From the NCBI GenBank assembly GCA_900550645.1, contig URTA01000074.1:1-10719 (forward strand): a DNA stretch of 10,719 bases. Reading direction: 5' to 3'. Below, piece after piece: positions 7,295 through 10,719 of this stretch. Below the pieces are notes generated by a model that ran no database searches, was not told where the DNA came from, and saw nothing but the letters and a program-made list of their open reading frames with translations. Both the position numbers and the translations under genes were made by a program. The first letter of the stretch is position 1, and every line of letters starts with the position of its first letter. The DNA comes from an uncultured Porphyromonadaceae bacterium (lineage in GTDB: Bacteria > Bacteroidota > Bacteroidia > Bacteroidales > Muribaculaceae).

Positions 7295-7359
7295 AAATCA
7301 GCATCGCAATGCGTAAATCGGGTATGGCGTTGCTTAAAATCAGTATCTCAATTCGTAAA
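7295..7359. repeat. Pair of 23-bp direct repeats, candidate regulator binding sites
   Basis: Copies at 7295-7317 and 7337-7359 match at 20 of 23 positions. The shared blocks are AAATCAG, ATC, CAAT and CGTAAA, with single-base differences at three points between them. Start-to-start spacing is 42 nt, about four helical turns. Both copies lie in the 152-nt gap between the AraC-type regulator gene and the small exported protein gene, about 37 and 79 nt upstream of the latter's -7 box. AraC-family proteins typically bind directly repeated sites in this arrangement. Their use as operators is inference. Confidence 0.6.
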
Positions 7360-7369
7360 AACAGCTGGC

Positions 7370-8431
7370 TTACAATACGTTATTCGCACGGCGGAAATCC
7401 GACGGCGTGCATTTCATCCTCTTGGAAAACACGCGGTGAAACGTCGAGAGCGAGTTGAAGCCCGAATTGGCAGACACCTGGTCGAGGCTGTCCTGTGTCG
7501 ATAGCAGCAAGCCGCAAGCATGGTCAACGCGAAGTCCGTTGACATACTCGAAAAAGGTGGTGTTGAGGTGGCGGTTGAAAAAATTGCTGACGTATGTGCG
7601 GTTAGAGCCAGTCATCGCGGCAACGTCAGAGAGCTTCAGACGAGGGTTGAGATAGACCTGCTGCTCCGTGAACAATGCCTGTATACGGTCGTACAGCGTA
7701 TGGCAGACTTCTTCATCCTCATCTGCCGTGCAAACGCAAGCCTCGTCGGAGCATGCCGTAGCGTCATCAGTGTCTGTCAGCTCCCCTATCACCGTCTCGT
7801 GGCGGTATATGAAATAGCAGATGACCACCCACATCAGCAGCGAGCCAACCATGTAGACTGCCTCCATGCCCGGTTCGAGCGTCAGGCAGTCGAATATCCA
7901 CAGGCCGAGTATGAGGTAGAACGAGAAGAGTATCACCCACAGCCAGCCCAGGCTGATGTTTTCGCGGTACGAGAACCGCTCGCGCAGCTGGCGGTTGTAG
8001 CGCGGTATCTGCACCATGGTCCACACCAGGAAATATGTGCCGTACACCACCGCCCAAACTACCTCTGCATAGAAGAACAGCCTCTCGCCTGTAAGCCAGA
8101 ACATCAGCGGCAGCACCACAAACGGCACTTCATGACTGACAACGTTCTGCCACCTCCCCTTGCCGGGAGCGACCAGCTCCACGAGTATGGCAGAGTATAG
8201 CGGCACGGCGACCATGTCAACAGCCGTCATCAGATACCACACGAAGGGCGTGACCACGCTCCAGTTGATGAACACCAAGTCCTTGACGCACTGAAGGCAG
8301 ACCGTCACCATAAGCACGGCGGTCAACCGAGGCAGACGGTCATTGCCCTTGCGCCACAGCATCCACGCCATCATCGCGTAGAACATTATGCACAGACCGT
8401 ATACGAAGTATATTGTTGATGAAGTTTCCAT
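7370..8431 (-). CDS. Membrane-anchored AraC-family transcriptional regulator
   Basis: The 353-residue protein has two parts. Residues about 6-209 contain seven hydrophobic segments (approximately 6-26, 36-54, 60-86, 101-116, 122-142, 160-180 and 190-209) with aromatic-rich helices and no long extracytoplasmic domain. An acidic linker (about 211-243) holds four cysteines, C227, C232, C234 and C243. Residues about 245-350 form an AraC/XylS double helix-turn-helix domain. It includes LKLSDVAAMTGSNRTYVSNFF and the family signature segment SGFNSLSTFHRVFSKRMKCTPSDFR. DNA binding would be at the membrane, with the helices acting as sensor or anchor. It does not look like the hybrid two-component (HTCS) type, as no kinase or receiver domain is present. 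It has its own promoter overlapped by a palindrome. The probable target is the adjacent small exported protein gene or the divergent lipoprotein gene; the signal is unknown. Confidence 0.88.
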   Translation of the reverse strand: METSSTIYFVYGLCIMFYAMMAWMLWRKGNDRLPRLTAVLMVTVCLQCVKDLVFINWSVVTPFVWYLMTAVDMVAVPLYSAILVELVAPGKGRWQNVVSHEVPFVVLPLMFWLTGERLFFYAEVVWAVVYGTYFLVWTMVQIPRYNRQLRERFSYRENISLGWLWVILFSFYLILGLWIFDCLTLEPGMEAVYMVGSLLMWVVICYFIYRHETVIGELTDTDDATACSDEACVCTADEDEEVCHTLYDRIQALFTEQQVYLNPRLKLSDVAAMTGSNRTYVSNFFNRHLNTTFFEYVNGLRVDHACGLLLSTQDSLDQVSANSGFNSLSTFHRVFSKRMKCTPSDFRRANNVL

Positions 8432-8442
8432 GGCATGCGACA

Positions 8443-8461
8443 GGCTCGCTAGAGACGAGCC
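8443..8461 (-). other. Hairpin in the 5' leader of the AraC-type regulator
   Basis: GGCTCG (8443-8448) and CGAGCC (8456-8461) form a perfect 6-bp stem with a 7-nt loop. It sits between the predicted start of transcription (about 8466) and the ATG at 8431, so it would be the first structure in the mRNA. A role in 5'-end stability or translation is possible but not shown. Confidence 0.4.
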
Positions 8462-8472
8462 GTTTTAAGCTG

Positions 8473-8503
8473 CAAAGTTAGGCACCATTATCCCAATTAT
8501 CAA
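8473..8503 (-). promoter_or_regulatory. Promoter of the AraC-type regulator
   Basis: Minus-strand TAACTTTG (8480 to 8473) is an exact -7 match. A TTG -33 core (8503 to 8501) lies 20 nt upstream and falls inside the palindrome at 8492-8512. Distance from the -7 box to the start codon at 8431 is about 41 nt. Confidence 0.65.
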
Positions 8504-8512
8504 TAATTTGGG
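8492..8512. promoter_or_regulatory. Palindrome over the -33 region, candidate operator
   Basis: CCCAATTAT (8492-8500) and ATAATTTGGG (8503-8512) are inverted copies separated by CA, with one extra base in the right arm. The AT-rich centre covers the -33 element of the regulator gene, a position where a bound dimer would block transcription. Which protein binds, if any, is unknown. Confidence 0.45.
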
Positions 8513-8529
8513 CAATGACTTGTGAACAG

Positions 8530-8585
8530 ATTTGCAGCCGAGGCATTGCAAATAGCGCAAACACTGCATTCGGGCTGGTTCGGGC
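8530..8585. repeat. Short inverted and direct repeats upstream of the lipoprotein gene
   Basis: ATTTGCA (8530-8536) and TGCAAAT (8547-8553) are perfect inverted arms with a 10-nt spacer. TTCGGGC then occurs twice exactly 10 nt apart (8569-8575 and 8579-8585), about 33-50 nt upstream of the lipoprotein -7 box. The spacing of about one helical turn and the location fit regulatory sites, but elements this short can occur by chance. Confidence 0.3.
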
Positions 8586-8617
8586 CTCTGAATAGCCGAA
8601 ATGTCGTTTTTTTTACC

Positions 8618-8625
8618 TAACTTTG
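8618..8625 (+). promoter_or_regulatory. -7 element of the lipoprotein gene
   Basis: TAACTTTG is an exact TAnnTTTG match, preceded by an eight-T tract at 8607-8614. No clear -33 TTTG lies at the expected distance. The predicted start point (about 8632) coincides with an upstream in-frame ATG at 8633, which supports the later ATG at 8675 as the true start, with a leader of about 42 nt. Confidence 0.65.
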
Positions 8626-8674
8626 CGTCTGAATGAAAAGCACCGACCGTATAACTACTAAATACGATACAAAT

Positions 8675-9688
8675 ATGAACAAGAAATCCACTCTTGCCAG
8701 TCTGGCAACCCTGTTCATGATGCTGATGCTCTCGGCATCGTGCAGCAACTCCGTGTCCTCGTCAGGCCTGTTCGGCCCGCTCTGCGACGTGTACGCGCAA
8801 ATAGCCGAAAACAACGAGAAGGTCAGTGAAGCGTACGAAGCCGCCAACGCCGCCTACAAGACCAAGGACAAGTCAAAAGCTCAAAGCCTGGCCGACGAAG
8901 CTAACTCGCTAGCAATGGAAACCAATGAGAAGAACAACGCCCTATGGGACGATGCCAAGAAAATCGCCGCCGACATGGCGGGCAAGCCTGTCCCCAGCGA
9001 GAGTTCAGCAGCTTCAGGCATAAAGCTTAAAGACTGCAAAATTACAAAGGTAAACACTACCCAGTCTTCAGCGCAGGTATTCATCGAGGCTACACCCGAG
9101 ACACAGCCGGCTGACGGCTACGTACCCTACTTCTTCCTCGTTGACAATGACAGCGACCAGGTGCTGGTGTCCGTAGGCTCTTACTCCGACGGCAAGCTGC
9201 ATTTCTCATTTATCATCTCCCACTCCAAGGGTGCGGACAATATCAGGCGCATTGCAGAGGCCTCCAAACTCATTGTGGTGTGCCAGCAGGAGTACAAGCA
9301 GCAACGATTGCTCGCCGAGGGTGAAGTCCCCACAGCAGCGGTTGACACCAATGCCGGAAAGCCTGAACCAGAGCCGGCATACACAGGCGAGGAAAGCACC
9401 GGCAGCTCCGAGGGTGAAATCACAGCAGACGGCGTGACCTTCAAGAAAGGCGCACCCCTCGCTGCCACACTCCGCAAGGCCAAGCACATCACCTGGGACT
9501 ACAACGCGGACTTCGGCGTATGTGCCATGGTAGGCAATGTGATGGTCGTAATCGACGAATCTGAAGACCTCACCGACGAGGGCAAGAAAGTGACGGCTGC
9601 AATCACGTCTGACATCGCGCCGGGCATCAAGTTCTCCGTGGACTACATCAAGCCCACAGCCGTGATACGCCAGGTCGAGAAGATGTAA
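8675..9688 (+). CDS. Lipoprotein of unknown function
   Basis: I do not recognise the family. Starting at 8675 the protein has 337 residues and opens with a lipoprotein signal peptide: MNKK, a hydrophobic Met/Leu core, and SASC with C23 as the likely lipidated residue. The in-frame ATG at 8633 would put 14 polar residues ahead of the signal and lies at the predicted transcription start, so it is not preferred. After C23 comes SNSVSSSG, lacking the acidic run seen in surface-exported Bacteroidota lipoproteins, which suggests a periplasm-facing location. Residues about 38-102 are Ala/Glu/Lys-rich, helical and probably coiled-coil. Residues 115-205 look like a beta-rich domain (KDCKITKVNTT...VPYFFLVDND...LVSVGSYSDG). 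A Pro/Glu/Ser/Thr linker (about 215-248) leads to a C-terminal alpha/beta domain (about 250-337). It is divergent from the AraC-type regulator. Confidence 0.8.
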   Translation: MNKKSTLASLATLFMMLMLSASCSNSVSSSGLFGPLCDVYAQIAENNEKVSEAYEAANAAYKTKDKSKAQSLADEANSLAMETNEKNNALWDDAKKIAADMAGKPVPSESSAASGIKLKDCKITKVNTTQSSAQVFIEATPETQPADGYVPYFFLVDNDSDQVLVSVGSYSDGKLHFSFIISHSKGADNIRRIAEASKLIVVCQQEYKQQRLLAEGEVPTAAVDTNAGKPEPEPAYTGEESTGSSEGEITADGVTFKKGAPLAATLRKAKHITWDYNADFGVCAMVGNVMVVIDESEDLTDEGKKVTAAITSDIAPGIKFSVDYIKPTAVIRQVEKM

Positions 9689-9713
9689 CGATCTCGGCAT
9701 AAAACGAAAACGG

Positions 9714-9747
9714 CAAGGGGGTGTGCCAGTCATGGCGCATCCCCTTG
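9714..9747. terminator. Bidirectional terminator between lipoprotein and RNA methyltransferase genes
   Basis: CAAGGGG-GTGTGCC (9714-9727) pairs with GGCGCAT-CCCCTTG (9734-9747): a 14-bp stem including two G/T wobbles, with a 6-nt loop. On the minus strand it is followed by a T-rich tail (complement of 9701-9710), so it is a good intrinsic terminator for the RNA methyltransferase gene. On the plus strand it starts 25 nt after the lipoprotein stop but has no U-tract. Confidence 0.75.
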
Positions 9748-9782
9748 TAAGTCATATATGCATCCCCTTGTAAGTCATATAT
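9737..9782. repeat. Perfect 23-bp tandem duplication overlapping the terminator
   Basis: Bases 9737-9759 are repeated exactly at 9760-9782, back to back. Each unit starts GCATCCCCTTG and ends GTCATATAT. The first unit supplies the outer 11 nt of the 3' arm of the terminator stem, so the second unit is a spare copy of that arm. There are two copies only and no CRISPR-like spacers. Confidence 0.85.
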
Positions 9783-9794
9783 GAATGGTATCGG

Positions 9795-10595
9795 TCAGCG
9801 GACACGCAGCTGCCAGAACGCCACTGCCGAGGCTGCTGCCACGTTGAGCGAATCAACGCCATGGCTCATCGGTATGCGAGCCACATAGTCCGCGCCCCAT
9901 ACGACACGGCGTGAAAGCCCGTCACCCTCCGTGCCAAGCACCAGCGCAAGGCGAGGCTCTGCGCAAAGCGAGGCATCGTCAATGCTCACCGAATCGTCGC
10001 TCAACGCCAGCGCAACACACTTCATGCCGTAGCGGCCAGCATCGAGGGCATCGTCAGTCCATCCCCACGGCACAAGGAAGACACTCCCCATAGAAACACG
10101 GATACTGCGGCGGTTCAGCGGGTCGCAGCTCTGCCGCGTCAGCAGCACGCCGTCGATGCCAAGAGCCGCAGCCGAGCGGAATATAGCCCCGATATTGGTA
10201 GTGTCGCACACACCGTCTATCACTGCCACTCGCCTTGCGCCACGGCATATCTCCTCCGCTGTCGGCAACGCCTTGCGGCGCATGGCGCACAGCACACCGC
10301 GTGTCAGCGCATAGCCGGTCAACTTGCACAGAAGCTCACGGCTGCCCCAGTACAGCGGCACACCAGAGCCTATGCGGCAGATTATCTCCGCAGCGTCGCC
10401 CTCGATATGCCGCTCCTCGCAAAGCATCGACACAGGCTTGTAGCCAGCGTCCAACGCCACGCTGATGACCTTGGGGCTTTCAGCCACAAACAGTTGTTCG
10501 CCGCCGCAAACGCCGCTGCGCAGCTCACGCTCCGTCAGTTTCGCGTAGGGCATCAGCCCCTCGACAGAAATGTCCGTCACCTCCACCAGTTTCAT
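9795..10595 (-). CDS. SpoU/TrmH-family RNA 2'-O-methyltransferase
   Basis: The 266-residue protein has an N-terminal substrate-binding region (about 1-110) and a C-terminal SPOUT domain with all three family motifs. Motif 1 is TTNIGAIFRSAAALG (132-146), with N134 and R140. Motif 2 is LVLGTEGDGLS (218-228). Motif 3 is IPMSHGVDSLNVAAASAVAF (241-260), which forms the knotted S-adenosylmethionine site. Members methylate a ribose 2'-OH in tRNA or 23S rRNA. The target here cannot be assigned, and RlmB-like or TsnR-like roles are both possible. The start at 10595 gives a normal N-terminus and lies about 36 nt from a -7 box. The gene is convergent with the lipoprotein gene and shares its terminator. 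It appears monocistronic. Confidence 0.92.
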   Translation of the reverse strand: MKLVEVTDISVEGLMPYAKLTERELRSGVCGGEQLFVAESPKVISVALDAGYKPVSMLCEERHIEGDAAEIICRIGSGVPLYWGSRELLCKLTGYALTRGVLCAMRRKALPTAEEICRGARRVAVIDGVCDTTNIGAIFRSAAALGIDGVLLTRQSCDPLNRRSIRVSMGSVFLVPWGWTDDALDAGRYGMKCVALALSDDSVSIDDASLCAEPRLALVLGTEGDGLSRRVVWGADYVARIPMSHGVDSLNVAAASAVAFWQLRVR

Positions 10596-10631
10596 ATCCT
10601 GCTATATACAAATGATGTATGTCCTTTGCGG

Positions 10632-10663
10632 CAAAGATAGTCATTACCGCCCGATTATGCAAC
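10632..10663 (-). promoter_or_regulatory. Promoter of the RNA methyltransferase gene
   Basis: Minus-strand TATCTTTG (10639 to 10632) matches TAnnTTTG exactly. A TTG -33 core (10662 to 10660) lies 20 nt upstream. The leader to the ATG at 10595 would be roughly 30 nt. The bases from 10664 to the window end show no gene I can support. Confidence 0.65.
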
Positions 10664-10719
10664 TCAGGGCAACCGCATCAAAATTGGGGTAAATGGTTTT
10701 GAAGAGGCGCAAGTTCTTC

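Noticed and set aside
7520..8200. 226-residue plus-strand open frame opposite the AraC-type regulator
   Set aside because: No recognisable motif, and it lies wholly antisense to a gene with clear helices and an HTH domain.
8633..8674. Upstream in-frame start for the lipoprotein at 8633
   Set aside because: It lies only 7 nt after the -7 box, at the predicted transcription start, and would bury the lipoprotein signal behind 14 polar residues.
9737..9782. Possible start of a CRISPR or VNTR array
   Set aside because: Only two abutting copies with no spacers; a simple tandem duplication.
10640..10719. Possible RNA gene or gene start at the right edge
   Set aside because: No tRNA-like fold, open frame or promoter pointing rightward could be supported in the last 80 bases.

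Overview
The window looks like a chromosomal segment of a Bacteroidota member, most likely order Bacteroidales. The best evidence is the repeated promoter signature: the -7 element TAnnTTTG, usually TAACTTTG, lies just upstream of most transcription units. SerC and the ACT-less, Lys-type SerA are of a kind I associate with Bacteroides relatives. I cannot fix the family. The DNA is GC-rich by eye, except for a visibly more AT-rich block at about 3.94-5.96 kb.

Layout. (1) 1-147 is the C-terminal end of endonuclease IV (nfo). (2) 223-1626 is an SLC45/GPH-like MFS sugar transporter, followed by a strong hairpin. (3) 1831-3846 is a serC-serA operon covering the second and first steps of phosphorylated serine biosynthesis, with a clear promoter and a downstream hairpin. 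(4) 3941-5957 (minus) is a type II restriction-modification cassette: a C5-cytosine methyltransferase overlapping a HaeII-family endonuclease by 35 nt. It is packed 11 nt behind a nitroreductase gene (5969-6547, minus). (5) 6786-7217 (minus) encodes a small exported protein of unknown function. It sits downstream of 7370-8431 (minus), a seven-helix membrane protein with a cytoplasmic AraC-type DNA-binding domain. (6) 8675-9688 (plus) encodes an unrecognised lipoprotein, divergent from the regulator. (7) 9795-10595 (minus) is a SpoU/TrmH-family RNA methyltransferase with its own promoter. The lipoprotein and methyltransferase genes converge on a shared bidirectional terminator whose 3' arm has been tandemly duplicated.

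The most interesting parts are these. Two near-identical 23-bp direct repeats, 42 bp apart, lie between the membrane AraC regulator and the small exported protein, and look like operator sites. The regulator has a Cys-rich acidic linker and a palindrome across its own promoter. In a hand tally, the HaeII-type site RGCGCY is absent from all DNA outside the restriction cassette although GCGC is common. No CRISPR array, insertion sequence, tRNA or rRNA was seen. The last ~80 bases (10640-10719) hold nothing I can call beyond the -33 part of a promoter.
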